DNA of 64,000 nucleotides from the NCBI GenBank assembly GCA_028281495.1, contig JANQJU010000061.1, positions 23,875-87,874 of the forward strand, in the 5' to 3' direction. The notes under the pieces are model-generated. The model made no database searches. It was given only the letters and a program-made list of their open reading frames with translations, and was not told the DNA's origin. Shown one piece after another: positions 32,965 through 42,814 of this stretch (the stretch's first letter is position 1; every line of letters begins with the position of its first letter). Made by a program: the position numbers and the translations under genes. The DNA comes from SAR324 cluster bacterium. Lineage in GTDB: Bacteria > SAR324 > NAC60-12.

Positions 32965-35142
32965 ATGGAAATAGAAAACCTGATCGATATCAAAAAGTAT
33001 TTAGAAGTCGGAATTGCTATTACGATTTCAGCACTATTGATACTTATTCACAAATTAAGAAGATCATTTAAAAGACATACTAAAAGTCATACAGAACGAC
33101 TGATTGATGATCTAGTAATGCCTTGGGCCGAAAGGTATAAACTGATCTCTGAACTTTTGGCTTACTCAATATCACCTTATGAAAAAAAATATTTGGCTAG
33201 TGTAGCAATGCAGAACAACTTTCTTAAGTTTCCAAAATTATCTAACAATTCTATATATTTAGAAAAGGTCTATATTCCACTCAAATTAGTGCCAATTATT
33301 GATCAAATTGATTCAAAATTATTGAATTTTACAGATCAGAAAAGAGCAAATACAATTTGGCACTTTTTATCGCAATCAAATCAAATGAAAAAATATGGAG
33401 CAATTGTAGTTGTTGCACCACCAGGAGCAGGAAAGTCTACTTTATTACAATATTTGGCTTTGATACTTTCTCAAAAAGGAAATCACAACTATCCACCAAA
33501 GGGGCCTTTTCTTATTCCAGTTTTAATACGATTAATTAGTATATGGAAAAGCTTTATAAAAGGTCAACCGAATATCATCGAGATAATATATTCGACTTTG
33601 AAAGACAAAAAGTCTGCTCCCTCCTTAGGTTGGTTTGAACATCAGCTTAAGAGAAAAAGATTATTAATAATGTTTGATGGTTTAGATGAAGTGCCTGATT
33701 CCAAAATTCAGAAACGCATAAGCTATTGGCTTAAAGGTATTTTAGAAAGTAAGATCCTTAACAATGCAATCGTTACTTCACGTCCAGATGGCTATTTTCG
33801 GCCATTGAGTCAAGAAGCTATAATAGTTACACTAGAACCAGTCAATAATATTCATATTTTAGAATTTATAAAAAATCTTTATAAGATTGAGGTTTTCCCT
33901 CCAGATGAATTTGAAAATAATTTACATAATCCAGAAATAGAAAAGAAAGTTAAAGATTTGCAGCAGCGTATCAATACTACACCATTTCTACGTGAAATGG
34001 TAACTAATCCTTTTATGTTAACTTCCGTTGCTACCTTACACTATTTTGATGCAATTTATCCTCATACTCTGTATGAATTTTATTCTTCAGTTTGCGATGT
34101 ATTGATGAATGAAACGGGGCTTTATGAAAACCTGATTATTTTGCCATCAAGTAAGAAAAAAATCTTACAAGCTTTGGCTTTAGAAATGATGATATCAGAA
34201 CAACGTTCTTTTAAATTTAAAAAAGGAATTGATTGGATTAAAGGGAGGTTAGGAGTTGAAAAAATACAATTATCTCCCAAAGATTTTTTGAAGCACGTTG
34301 TAAAAGAAAATCATTTATTAGTTATCGGTAAAGAAAACAATGAAATAGTTTACGAGTTTTTCCATCCCAGTTTTCAAGAATTATTAGCTGCATTTCAGAT
34401 TAAAGACACAAATCAAATAGAATTGTTATGTGATAATTTTTCTAAACAATGGTGGAGAGCAACTGTTCTGTTTTATTCCATTCAAAGTGATGCAACTAAA
34501 TTAATAGAGACTGCGTTAGAAATAAATAGTGTAGCTGCCCTCAGATTAGCTTTTGAGTGCCATGAACTAGCACAAGAGGTTGACGCAAAGGTATCAAAGC
34601 AATTAGATAATCATATTTTGGAAGGTTTAAAATCTTCTGACATCGATACATTCAACCTAGCTGGAGAGTTAACAGCTACACGCCAACTGCAAAGCTTAAG
34701 AAAACTTCAAAGAAGCCCAAATATGAGCAGTCCAACTTTGATAATAAACGAATCTATATTTCAATGGTATTGTAATGAAATAAAAAGTAAGGATAAGAAA
34801 TTGCCATCAAAAACCAAGAATATTACTTTTTTAAAAAATATAACAATAAATTCAGCAGTTGAAATAAAATCATCTCTTCTTTCCGAGTTTGTTCAATGGT
34901 TTGATAAAAAATTTGGAAATGACGAAATAAATTATCGTTTGCCATTATTAGGGGAATACTTATATACAAATTTTACAGAACGCCCATTTTGGGCCATAAA
35001 TAAACAAGAAGAAATTTTTTTATCTCAAGTTGTCGACAATACCGTTCAAGTATATGATGAAGAATTATATGACTCTTTCGATGTAGGTAAGGTTTTGCTA
35101 GTAGAGCAGATGAATGGTAAAAAAATGAGCATAATTGACTAA
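32965..35142 (+). CDS. NACHT-domain STAND NTPase with N-terminal membrane helix
   Basis: A 725-residue protein. An N-terminal membrane helix lies at about residues 14-30. The NACHT ATPase has Walker A GAGKST (residues 154-159) and Walker B LLIMFDGLDEVPD (residues 233-245), followed by a NACHT winged-helix-like region with FFHPSFQELLAAF near residue 470. The C-terminal about 240 residues show no familiar repeats. Such STAND proteins sense a trigger and oligomerise; bacterial NACHT proteins often act in phage defence, and a membrane N-terminus could be the effector. It converges with the biosynthetic cluster and is equally AT-rich. Confidence 0.82.
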   Translation: MEIENLIDIKKYLEVGIAITISALLILIHKLRRSFKRHTKSHTERLIDDLVMPWAERYKLISELLAYSISPYEKKYLASVAMQNNFLKFPKLSNNSIYLEKVYIPLKLVPIIDQIDSKLLNFTDQKRANTIWHFLSQSNQMKKYGAIVVVAPPGAGKSTLLQYLALILSQKGNHNYPPKGPFLIPVLIRLISIWKSFIKGQPNIIEIIYSTLKDKKSAPSLGWFEHQLKRKRLLIMFDGLDEVPDSKIQKRISYWLKGILESKILNNAIVTSRPDGYFRPLSQEAIIVTLEPVNNIHILEFIKNLYKIEVFPPDEFENNLHNPEIEKKVKDLQQRINTTPFLREMVTNPFMLTSVATLHYFDAIYPHTLYEFYSSVCDVLMNETGLYENLIILPSSKKKILQALALEMMISEQRSFKFKKGIDWIKGRLGVEKIQLSPKDFLKHVVKENHLLVIGKENNEIVYEFFHPSFQELLAAFQIKDTNQIELLCDNFSKQWWRATVLFYSIQSDATKLIETALEINSVAALRLAFECHELAQEVDAKVSKQLDNHILEGLKSSDIDTFNLAGELTATRQLQSLRKLQRSPNMSSPTLIINESIFQWYCNEIKSKDKKLPSKTKNITFLKNITINSAVEIKSSLLSEFVQWFDKKFGNDEINYRLPLLGEYLYTNFTERPFWAINKQEEIFLSQVVDNTVQVYDEELYDSFDVGKVLLVEQMNGKKMSIID

Positions 35143-35153
35143 CTACTCTTACC

Positions 35154-36143
35154 TCAATTATGCTTCCATCTATGAAAATCATGAGAAATAGCACCAAGTC
35201 TAAATTTAAGTTTTCGATGAGCCTGTAAAGATTTGAAATTATCTAAGGCACAACTATAAAACCAGTCTGCCCTACCTTCGGGAAGATCTCGCATCGCATG
35301 CGCAAACAGATAGTAACAAAGACCTTGAGCAAAAGTATTTGGCAGCGCCATTGCCGTAAACCAACGACCCGCAAGCGGTACTTTTATCTGATCATTTTTA
35401 TCAATATCAAAAAAGATAACAGCTTTCATATTTTGATCATAACTTGCAGTTAACAAGTATTTCACCAATTTTCCCAAAAAAACATTTTCTGCTACTTTTA
35501 AAAAACGAGTATGAGAATGCTTTTTTGGGATACGAATGTCCTTATAAAACCTATCAAAAAAGAAGCTATTGTTTGCGATAGTTGTTAATTCTACTATTTT
35601 TTCTGTCGGTAACTTTTCTTCCAGATTGTACCAATCAACTATGACTTTTGAGGGACTTTTAAAAAACGGTAACGTGTGTTTTTCGTTATAAAACCACACG
35701 TTACTATGGATAAAGTTAAAGCCTATTGATTGCCAAAAACAATTCACTCCTCTGATATCTCCATACATCCTTAGAGAAAGCATTTCCCATTTCAAACTTT
35801 CAAAAAAATTTACTAGGGTAGAATGGAAATCGTTAGGTGTTAATTTGAAAAAATCCGAACTAATTTGCCAGTGTACTCTTGCTTGGGATACATGTGTCCA
35901 AAAAGAGTTAAAATCATCCTCTTCAAACCAAAAGATTAAAATAGGATATCCTTGATAACTATATAAATAGGCTGATGAAATATCTCCAACCGGTTTCCAT
36001 GAATTCCAAGAATATTTATCAATTAATTCAGTGTTAATTCCAGATATATTTTTACTTAAAAGAATGGAACTTTTAAAATTTTGAGCTATTTCGTTTGCTT
36101 CAGTTGCATAAATAGAATCGATTTTATCTATATTCAGTCCCAA
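35154..36143 (-). CDS. GNAT-like N-acyltransferase, last gene of the cluster
   Basis: A 329-residue protein with two GNAT-like halves. The first ends in GDIRGVNCFWQSIGF; the second has a FYKDIRIPKKHSHTRF segment like the FY-x-D-x-RI-x-x-x-x-A region of WecD-type amino-sugar acetyltransferases, and ends LDNFKSLQAHRKLKFRLG, a typical GNAT C-terminal helix-strand. I infer acetylation of an amino sugar, consistent with the aminotransferase in the cluster, but the match is loose. It converges with the NACHT gene, 11 bases apart. Confidence 0.5.
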   Translation of the reverse strand: MGLNIDKIDSIYATEANEIAQNFKSSILLSKNISGINTELIDKYSWNSWKPVGDISSAYLYSYQGYPILIFWFEEDDFNSFWTHVSQARVHWQISSDFFKLTPNDFHSTLVNFFESLKWEMLSLRMYGDIRGVNCFWQSIGFNFIHSNVWFYNEKHTLPFFKSPSKVIVDWYNLEEKLPTEKIVELTTIANNSFFFDRFYKDIRIPKKHSHTRFLKVAENVFLGKLVKYLLTASYDQNMKAVIFFDIDKNDQIKVPLAGRWFTAMALPNTFAQGLCYYLFAHAMRDLPEGRADWFYSCALDNFKSLQAHRKLKFRLGAISHDFHRWKHN

Positions 36144-36165
36144 TAGAACCTCTCAACATATTTAA

Positions 36166-36313
36166 GGGTACCCGCATAAAGCGGGACAAAAAATGGGGCA
36201 TATTGCTTGGGTTCCTCCCAGGACATTCCGTCCAGAGCAAGCAATTCAAGGCGTTCAAAGTGCCCCTCATAACCTACTTAAATCTATAGGTGTCCCGCCT
36301 TATGCGGGTACCC
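36166..36313. mobile_element. MITE-like element 1 (148 bp) with 8-bp target duplication
   Basis: Terminal inverted repeats of 23 bases (36166-36188 and 36291-36313) match at 22 positions. A second nested pair (GGGGCA/TGCCCC, GCTTG/CAAGC) makes the whole element foldable. It is flanked by the direct repeat ATATTTAA (36158-36165 and 36314-36321), a clear target duplication. It is too short to encode a transposase, so it was moved in trans. Confidence 0.85.
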
Positions 36314-36534
36314 ATATTTAATTCGTCTAAAATTGAGTTCTAAACCTTAGACGGGTAGTTTTTAGTTAGCGGCTGAATTGCACTGGTGTATGTGCTAGTC
36401 TTATCCCCATCAGTTAATACTGTTTTGAAGAGGAGAGTTTTCACACTATTTCATTTTCCAACCAGATGTGTCGGCTCCTCCTAATATGTTTTCCTCCGAA
36501 ATCGGTAGCGTGTGAAAGGATGAAGTGCCAATAA

Positions 36535-36724
36535 GGGCATGTTTCATTGTTCCTAACAGTTTGAGAGAATATCGAACACTCAGATTCTGCTCAAACCCAG
36601 TATTTTCAAGGAATTGATCATTTTAGACTGATTCTAAACTGTTAGCTATCTCGTAATCTACTGAAATTACTATAGAAAATAGCCGAAACACGGGTGTTTT
36701 TTAGGGGCTATCTGAAACATGCCC
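36535..36724. mobile_element. MITE-like element 2 (190 bp) with 6-bp target duplication
   Basis: Terminal inverted repeats GGGCATGTTTCA (36535-36546) and TGAAACATGCCC (36713-36724) are perfect. Both ends are flanked by CAATAA (36529-36534 and 36725-36730). AACAGTTT/AAACTGTT form an inner stem. No coding capacity. The surrounding 36322-36978 region holds no gene I can support, apart from a CGTCTAA/TTAGACG stem near 36325-36350. Confidence 0.75.
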
Positions 36725-36978
36725 CAATAAGTTATTCGATGAATTTCCTCTCCTGGAAAAAAGATACATGGATCACCATATTTGGACAGGTGCTTATTTT
36801 TGCGTCACCGATGGGAATTTGACCAAAGAGATGAGCCTGTAATACTTGGAGCATCATTTCGACGCCAATCTCAATGACTACTTTGACGTAGAGTAGTCTA
36901 AAGTGACGACTGGCTTTAGCTGGTGAATTATACTTTAAGTACTTAACCCAAACCTACTAACTTTAGTCAGTGCATCGT

Positions 36979-39399
36979 TTAGTTAAAAACTCTCCAAACT
37001 AAAAAAGGGATATGGTTGCATTGAAATGCTTTACGAACAAATTTCCAATGATTAGACATAATATTTGACGAAATAATAACAAAAACATTTCGCTTTATTT
37101 CTAAAACTTGTTTTAGAATTTTATCTTCTTGCTCTGATGGTGAGTCTTCATCCGCTAATTCAAAAGTACATACGTCTAATTTTAATTCTTGAAAATATGT
37201 GAGAATTACTTCTTCTTCTTTTGAATAACACCATAATAAAGTTTGACGTTGACATGTAAGTTTTAAGATATTTTCCCGATGTCTTTCAACCAAATATACA
37301 AAATCCCTAAGTACAACTCGGTTTACCAACATACGGTCATCCAAAACCAGTATCTTCCCCGAAAAATTATGCTTTTTGAGTGCTTTTATATAAGGTAAAT
37401 CTTGAAGAGGAAATAGGCTAACTATATTGGCCGACTTTATTAAATGAGTATCACAATATTTTATCTTAGATGGTAGAACAACTTCATAACCTATTTTTAA
37501 CCATTTCAAGAGTGTTTTTAACCTTGAAAAAATTAACTGATGATGACTTGATGCAGGTTCTAGGATGAATGTATTCCTATCAGTTCTAAAGTAGTGATCG
37601 AGGAGAGCAATTACTTTGCATTTTTCTAAGGCCTCTCCGAGGGAAGCACTAATCTTTGGTTTGGTTTTTATAATCATATCCTCAATAACAAGTTCATCTA
37701 TCGGCATTAGTAAAAAATTGCGAATAGCTTCCAACGGATGTTGAACAATTGGTTCAGCGTTTTGATTGAACGAAGTATTGAGAATTAGAGGTACTCCTGC
37801 CAAATGATTGTAATTCTTCAATAAATTATAATATTTATTGGATGATTCATAAGAAACAGTTTGAAAGCGTGATGTCCCATCAACATGTAGAATTGCCGGG
37901 ACGTTGTTTTGTTTAGCAGATTTGACTAGTGTTGATATAATCATAAATGGGGAATCAATGGATGAGTCCACATATGCGTTATAACATTCCTTAAGAATTG
38001 AAGGAGCAAATGGTCGCCAAGTATGCCTGGATTTAATCGAGTTAAGCCGAAATTTATTAAACATTGCGGTAGAATTAGCGAGTAAACTACGTCCGCCCAA
38101 TGATCTAGGTCCAACTTCAGCAGCGCCTTGAAACCAAGCAATTACTTTATCTTGAACCAGACTTTTTGAAGTATCGTTCTCAATTTGTTCACTTACTTTA
38201 TAGGTTATATTGACTAAATCTAAATAAAATCGAACTTCAGAAGCTGAATAACTAACTCCCAACTGAGCACTATTCATACGCCAACGATTTAAAGCTAGAT
38301 CATGTGTTTTATAATATTGGACAAGCGCGGCTCCAAGCGAGCTTCCACCATCATTTGCAGAAGGCTGAATCCAAATATCATCAAATATGGCTCTGTCCAC
38401 GAGCTTTCCATTTGCCGAACAATTCTGAATTACTCCACCAGCTAAGCATAACTGATTTTGTTTAGTAATTGCTTTTGCTTGCCGAACAATCTTTATTATA
38501 CACTCTTCAGTTATTTTCTGTATAGTAGCAGCAACATCAGCATGGAATTGAGTTAGTTGGTCAGATGGATGTCTTGCTTCTTTGCCAAACACTTCTTCTA
38601 TGAGATTCATTGCATATTCAGAATACATATCGGACCAATGAATCAATGGCTTTTTAAAACGGAACAAGGTTTCCTGATCACAATGAACAAGTTCTTCGTA
38701 TAATAAATCTTCGTATCGCGGCATCCCGTAGGCAGCAAGACCCATTGTCTGCCCTTCTTCAAGTCCAATAAAATTACTAAAAAGCCAATAAAAATTACCT
38801 AAAGAATGCGGCAACTCGACTTGTTTATGAAGATGAATGCCCTTTTTTGAAGCTGACCAAATAGTTATTGTTTCTAATCGTCCTGCTCCATCAATGACAA
38901 CAATTGCAGCTGATTCAAAAGGCGATGGGTAAAATGCGCTGGCAGCATGACAAAGATGATGGTTGTAACTAAAAGTCTCTGCAAATGGAAATAGACTTTC
39001 CAAATGATCTTTCAACGTTTCAAATTCTGTATCTAACCCGAAGCCCGAAGTTGGAGAATGATACATTGGACTTCCACAATATGCTTGTATTTCTTCAAAC
39101 ACTCTCAAACCAAACTCTTTTTTTACATTTTCATAGCAATGCTCTCTCAACTGGTTTGATAGTTCATTTTCTAATTCAAAGCTATATACCAATTTTTTAA
39201 TTTGTTTTTTTGAAATCTTTTTTTTATCCAATAAGTATTCTAGAGAATAGATAGACCCAAAATTTGAGTGTTTTTCTCGATTAAACCTCTCCTCCTCTAG
39301 TTGATAGATAGGAAATCCGTTGCAATCGAGTAAACAAAAGCTAGAATCGTGACCAGGATTAATGCCCAATATTAAATCATTAGAATGAAGTTGTTGCAT
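36979..39399 (-). CDS. Carbamoyltransferase (NodU/CmcH/TobZ type) with extra C-terminal domain
   Basis: An 806-residue enzyme. The N-terminal Kae1-like ASKHA domain begins ILGINPGHDSS and has the HHLCHAASA and VVIDGAG motifs; the C-terminal carbamoyl-phosphate domain (about residues 400-580) has GPRSLGGRSLLA, HTWRPFAPS and LNTSFN. It transfers the carbamoyl group of carbamoyl phosphate to a hydroxyl via carbamoyl-adenylate. Residues about 600-806 form an additional region not typical of the family (usual length is near 570-600) with a possible nucleotide-binding fold (KILVLDD). In this cluster the acceptor is probably a sugar or the modified peptide. Confidence 0.85.
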   Translation of the reverse strand: MQQLHSNDLILGINPGHDSSFCLLDCNGFPIYQLEEERFNREKHSNFGSIYSLEYLLDKKKISKKQIKKLVYSFELENELSNQLREHCYENVKKEFGLRVFEEIQAYCGSPMYHSPTSGFGLDTEFETLKDHLESLFPFAETFSYNHHLCHAASAFYPSPFESAAIVVIDGAGRLETITIWSASKKGIHLHKQVELPHSLGNFYWLFSNFIGLEEGQTMGLAAYGMPRYEDLLYEELVHCDQETLFRFKKPLIHWSDMYSEYAMNLIEEVFGKEARHPSDQLTQFHADVAATIQKITEECIIKIVRQAKAITKQNQLCLAGGVIQNCSANGKLVDRAIFDDIWIQPSANDGGSSLGAALVQYYKTHDLALNRWRMNSAQLGVSYSASEVRFYLDLVNITYKVSEQIENDTSKSLVQDKVIAWFQGAAEVGPRSLGGRSLLANSTAMFNKFRLNSIKSRHTWRPFAPSILKECYNAYVDSSIDSPFMIISTLVKSAKQNNVPAILHVDGTSRFQTVSYESSNKYYNLLKNYNHLAGVPLILNTSFNQNAEPIVQHPLEAIRNFLLMPIDELVIEDMIIKTKPKISASLGEALEKCKVIALLDHYFRTDRNTFILEPASSHHQLIFSRLKTLLKWLKIGYEVVLPSKIKYCDTHLIKSANIVSLFPLQDLPYIKALKKHNFSGKILVLDDRMLVNRVVLRDFVYLVERHRENILKLTCQRQTLLWCYSKEEEVILTYFQELKLDVCTFELADEDSPSEQEDKILKQVLEIKRNVFVIISSNIMSNHWKFVRKAFQCNHIPFLVWRVFN

Positions 39400-39445
39400 T
39401 GCAATTTGTATTTGTAATAAAAGTTAGAAGAAGACTATTGTTTTG

Positions 39446-40255
39446 TTAAAGAAACATCAGTGATGGATGGGGAATCGGAGCCAGTTCATGGTACAAATTA
39501 TTATGAATTAGGAAGGGGTTTGGAACAATATCAGGCCGATCTTCAAATAATACATCTGGGAAATGCCACCAAGGTCCACTGGCTTTGAAATCTTTCTTAT
39601 TTGGAACATCGGTTACAGTCAACTTACCTGCTCTACCAAAAGTAGATGAATCCAAACTAGAACGTTCTAGCATAGTCATATGGTATATAGGGGATTCCAA
39701 AACTTGCATTGTCGATAACTCACCTTGGCTCGCAACAACACCATTTTTATATCGCAGGAACAAATCTGGAAATTCACCATACCAGAGAATATCATGTTTT
39801 CTTCGAAATACCTTTGCTGTGAATGCTCCGACTTTTCCAGCAATTTTAAAATTTCCCTCATCTAGCCCAAGGTACCCCAACCGTGGAAATGGTATAAAAT
39901 AATGTGCAACCAGAATATCTTTCGATGAGTCCAAAATTCTATATGCTATTTCAGACCAGATTGGCCCCGGCCAAATTTCATCTCCATCAACTATCGCAAA
40001 CCAATCGGTAACAGTTGCCTTTATCATATCATTATGGAGGTCTTTAAATTCCTCAGGATGTATTTTTCCACATTGTACAAACTGGATATCGGGTGAATTA
40101 ATTTCTTCTATGATTTGCAATGTGTAATCAGTCGAACCAGTATCCCAAACCATTACCTTGCCACAATAAGGTAGAAGTGATTTCAGCGAGAACCAGATCC
40201 AATTTTCCTCATTGCAAATCTTACAATGGACAGTAACATCTTCTATTTTTTTCAT
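39446..40255 (-). CDS. Family 2 glycosyltransferase
   Basis: About 269 residues from ATG 40255, chosen because AAGGA lies six bases upstream and the family pattern VHCKICNEENWI starts there; the frame is open further, into the preceding gene. Features: a KICNEE start, the strand with VWDTGSTDYT, the metal-binding VDGDEIWPG (DxD-like), and a basic region. It transfers a sugar from a nucleotide donor to an unknown acceptor. It lies seven bases after the HExxH gene 40263-41687, suggesting cotranslation. Confidence 0.8.
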   Translation of the reverse strand: MKKIEDVTVHCKICNEENWIWFSLKSLLPYCGKVMVWDTGSTDYTLQIIEEINSPDIQFVQCGKIHPEEFKDLHNDMIKATVTDWFAIVDGDEIWPGPIWSEIAYRILDSSKDILVAHYFIPFPRLGYLGLDEGNFKIAGKVGAFTAKVFRRKHDILWYGEFPDLFLRYKNGVVASQGELSTMQVLESPIYHMTMLERSSLDSSTFGRAGKLTVTDVPNKKDFKASGPWWHFPDVLFEDRPDIVPNPFLIHNNLYHELAPIPHPSLMFL

Positions 40256-40262
40256 AATATCC

Positions 40263-41687
40263 TTATGCACTAAACAATTTAAGTATCTCCTCGATCGAGG
40301 AGAATGCCACACGCTTCCACCGTTTACACCAAGTTCGATAATGACTAAATACTTGTTCGCACGCGTGAGATTTAGCAAATGTCTCAAGTCGATGAGCTTC
40401 TTGAAACAAACGTTCAGCTTCCACTTCAAGACATCGCATCAGGGAATCTCCGAAAACTGTAAACATAGTAGTATGTCTTATTTCCTGAATACCGATATAT
40501 ATATTTATCACCAACACTCCTAAAGAGTTCAACAGTTCATCAATAGTAAAATCAACTTCTTCTAACGCACATTGCACTAATCTAAGGTAATATTCACATA
40601 CAGCGGTTGATACAAAAATAGCATGGAAAACTCCATGACGTGGACGTGGATCGTTACGCCAGGGGGAGTACATCAGAATATCTTTTTGCCCTTCATAGAA
40701 GATATCTTCAAGAAACATAAGCATGCTCAATACATCATGCCGATGTTCATGTATAATTAAACCAGATAGATAAGGTTCTTTAACCAAAGATGTACTAATA
40801 ACATGAATGGCTGTAGAATGGGCTCCAGATGCTTCTTCATTAGTTTGACCAGATGATAACGGAACAATAGCAACTAGATTTGTTGTTATTTCATTGTACA
40901 TTTCAGGCCAGTACTCGGAAATAAGTCTAAAAGAATCTTTTAATTTAGCTTGCCACAGATTGCTTTCGAACGGAGTATTTGATCCAATTACCATTGGGAA
41001 AAGTGTCTGAAAATTTTTATCAATAAAATTAAGTTTTATTTGGTTTGTGTTTTCGATTAAAGGAGCCTGTCTAAGTTTCCATTGAGAATCAAAAGTTGCA
41101 TAAGAACAATGACCATTTGATAACATTGTGATATGAATTTTCTTGATCTGATTTTCAAAAAAAATTAGATTCCAAGAATCGCTTCTTTCAACAACTAACA
41201 ACTTGAAGTAGGTTGTTTTGGGTAGTTCAATACCAATATCTAAATATGGTAGTGTAAATCTTTTTGGTAACGACAAGTCTTCTATACATACTGGCTTTCT
41301 TGATAAAAAGCTTATTGTAGCGTACAAGCATGCAAAGATGTCAATTTGTTCTTTTGGAAAATGTTCTTTATCATATGTAATCAACTGTTCTAAATGACCG
41401 AGCCAACTTAAAGCACTTGGATGAGCAAGGACATTTTGGATAACTTCTTCTGAAAAATTAAAAACTCTATCTAAATATTGAAAAAGAATATTTTCTTCTT
41501 CATTTGGCCATAACAAGCTAATTTTTCTTTCTATATCAGTGTATTTGCTAATGGCAATTTGATGTCGAAAACCCCTCAGTTTTAATAGCAGATCATCCGA
41601 TTGCGGTTCTGAGCACCACCGTTGTGGAGAACTTAAAAATTTATTGTACCAATAGTCGAATTTTGAGATATCAAATTTCATCTTCAA
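40263..41687 (-). CDS. HExxH peptide-modification protein (aKG-HExxH hydroxylase family), copy 1
   Basis: A 474-residue member of the HEXXH-domain family found beside FxsB-type radical SAM maturases, described as 2-oxoglutarate-dependent peptide beta-hydroxylases. The motif HEHRH lies at residues 313-317 and is followed by the characteristic YSPWRNDPRPRHGVFHAIFV block (about 339-358). The N-terminal half is variable. A second, diverged copy is at 51893-53326. The substrate is inferred to be the peptide at 57420-57590. It has a six-base gap to the upstream DUF483-like gene. Confidence 0.82.
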   Translation of the reverse strand: MKMKFDISKFDYWYNKFLSSPQRWCSEPQSDDLLLKLRGFRHQIAISKYTDIERKISLLWPNEEENILFQYLDRVFNFSEEVIQNVLAHPSALSWLGHLEQLITYDKEHFPKEQIDIFACLYATISFLSRKPVCIEDLSLPKRFTLPYLDIGIELPKTTYFKLLVVERSDSWNLIFFENQIKKIHITMLSNGHCSYATFDSQWKLRQAPLIENTNQIKLNFIDKNFQTLFPMVIGSNTPFESNLWQAKLKDSFRLISEYWPEMYNEITTNLVAIVPLSSGQTNEEASGAHSTAIHVISTSLVKEPYLSGLIIHEHRHDVLSMLMFLEDIFYEGQKDILMYSPWRNDPRPRHGVFHAIFVSTAVCEYYLRLVQCALEEVDFTIDELLNSLGVLVINIYIGIQEIRHTTMFTVFGDSLMRCLEVEAERLFQEAHRLETFAKSHACEQVFSHYRTWCKRWKRVAFSSIEEILKLFSA

Positions 41688-41693
41688 CCTTTT

Positions 41694-42677
41694 TTATTTT
41701 AAATCGAACCGATCAAAAGCCAAAAAGTAACTTTTGCTGCTATATAGTTGACTAACCGAATGTATCGAAGAATTCCACAATGATGATTTTAGGATGGACT
41801 TACCCTCTGATTCGAAAAAAAGGCTATCCCTTGAAATATGGAGCCTGTTAGCTTTTGATAAAGTTTTTTCAAGCTTTTTTTTATTTGCCCCAGTGATACA
41901 GAGGCTTCCCTGTGAAAACTCATATAGAAGTTTATTATTATCGAATTTGGTATGCCTTGTTGCGTCTGTTAGAAAAATTATATTACCTTCAAGGAAACAA
42001 ATAGGCCATTCTAGCTTAGGAACTATTTGATTTATAATATTTTCAAATCCAACTTGTTCTAAAGCTTCAATTCCTCTAAAAGCGTTCTTATGTGTTTGCT
42101 CACAGTTAATACTGCAAGGTAAATAGTCTCCTGCTAAGTTACACCCAGTAATATTAGCAATTATTCTATTTCCCAAAGGATTAAAAAATAGCCTATTACT
42201 ACCACTACTTTTTAACCATAGAGGCAACCAATCGTTCCCTTTTTGAATATTCTTTGCATAAAAATTCGTACAGCAACTAGGAATTTCTAATAACATTCCA
42301 ATGAGGGTAGAACTTTCACCTTCATCTTCTGCTCGGGCGCACTGAAATACTTCTTTTCCTTTTCCTAAAAATAACGCACGATAGCCTGTGCTACTATTGT
42401 CATTCACTGATACCATGAATTTGTTTCCAAATTTATCGGCATTTACTTGACTTAGTTTCTTTTTACTAAGAATGGCTTCAAGTGAAAGTTGTGTCACTAT
42501 AGGTTCTACGAGTTCCCATTCTGTCTCATTTATGACTAAGCGTACAACTTTTTTTGTTCCCATATAGACTCGTAGAAGTTCAATCAGATGGGTTAAAGAA
42601 GCTTCTTGTACCTTCTCTATACATTCTAAAATTCGTTCAACATCCAGAAAAGAAATGGTATGTTTTGTCTTATTCAT
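41694..42677 (-). CDS. DUF483-like Cys-motif protein, copy 1
   Basis: A 327-residue protein with an EIPSCC-x-x-FYAKN motif (about residues 131-143) and a second PCSINCEQTHK motif (about 181-191), plus LFLGKGKE and a region FNPLGNRI between. This pair of Cys motifs is that of DUF483-like proteins, whose function is unknown; four conserved Cys suggest metal or cluster binding. The paralogue at 49648-50544 has the same order IPKCC-x-x-AYGNYL and PCSLNCQYSQK. The occurrence of one copy next to each HExxH/radical SAM block suggests a role in peptide modification. Confidence 0.6.
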   Translation of the reverse strand: MNKTKHTISFLDVERILECIEKVQEASLTHLIELLRVYMGTKKVVRLVINETEWELVEPIVTQLSLEAILSKKKLSQVNADKFGNKFMVSVNDNSSTGYRALFLGKGKEVFQCARAEDEGESSTLIGMLLEIPSCCTNFYAKNIQKGNDWLPLWLKSSGSNRLFFNPLGNRIIANITGCNLAGDYLPCSINCEQTHKNAFRGIEALEQVGFENIINQIVPKLEWPICFLEGNIIFLTDATRHTKFDNNKLLYEFSQGSLCITGANKKKLEKTLSKANRLHISRDSLFFESEGKSILKSSLWNSSIHSVSQLYSSKSYFLAFDRFDLK

Positions 42678-42814
42678 CTTTCACCATAGTTTTAATCAAA
42701 ATTAAAACAATAAACCGAACTAAAAGCCAATTTTGTATAGCTGTTCTCAGTTGCTTTGACCCTCTGTCCAATTAAGATCCTTGATTTACTAAGTTGCTAT
42801 TCCAAAGCAACAGG

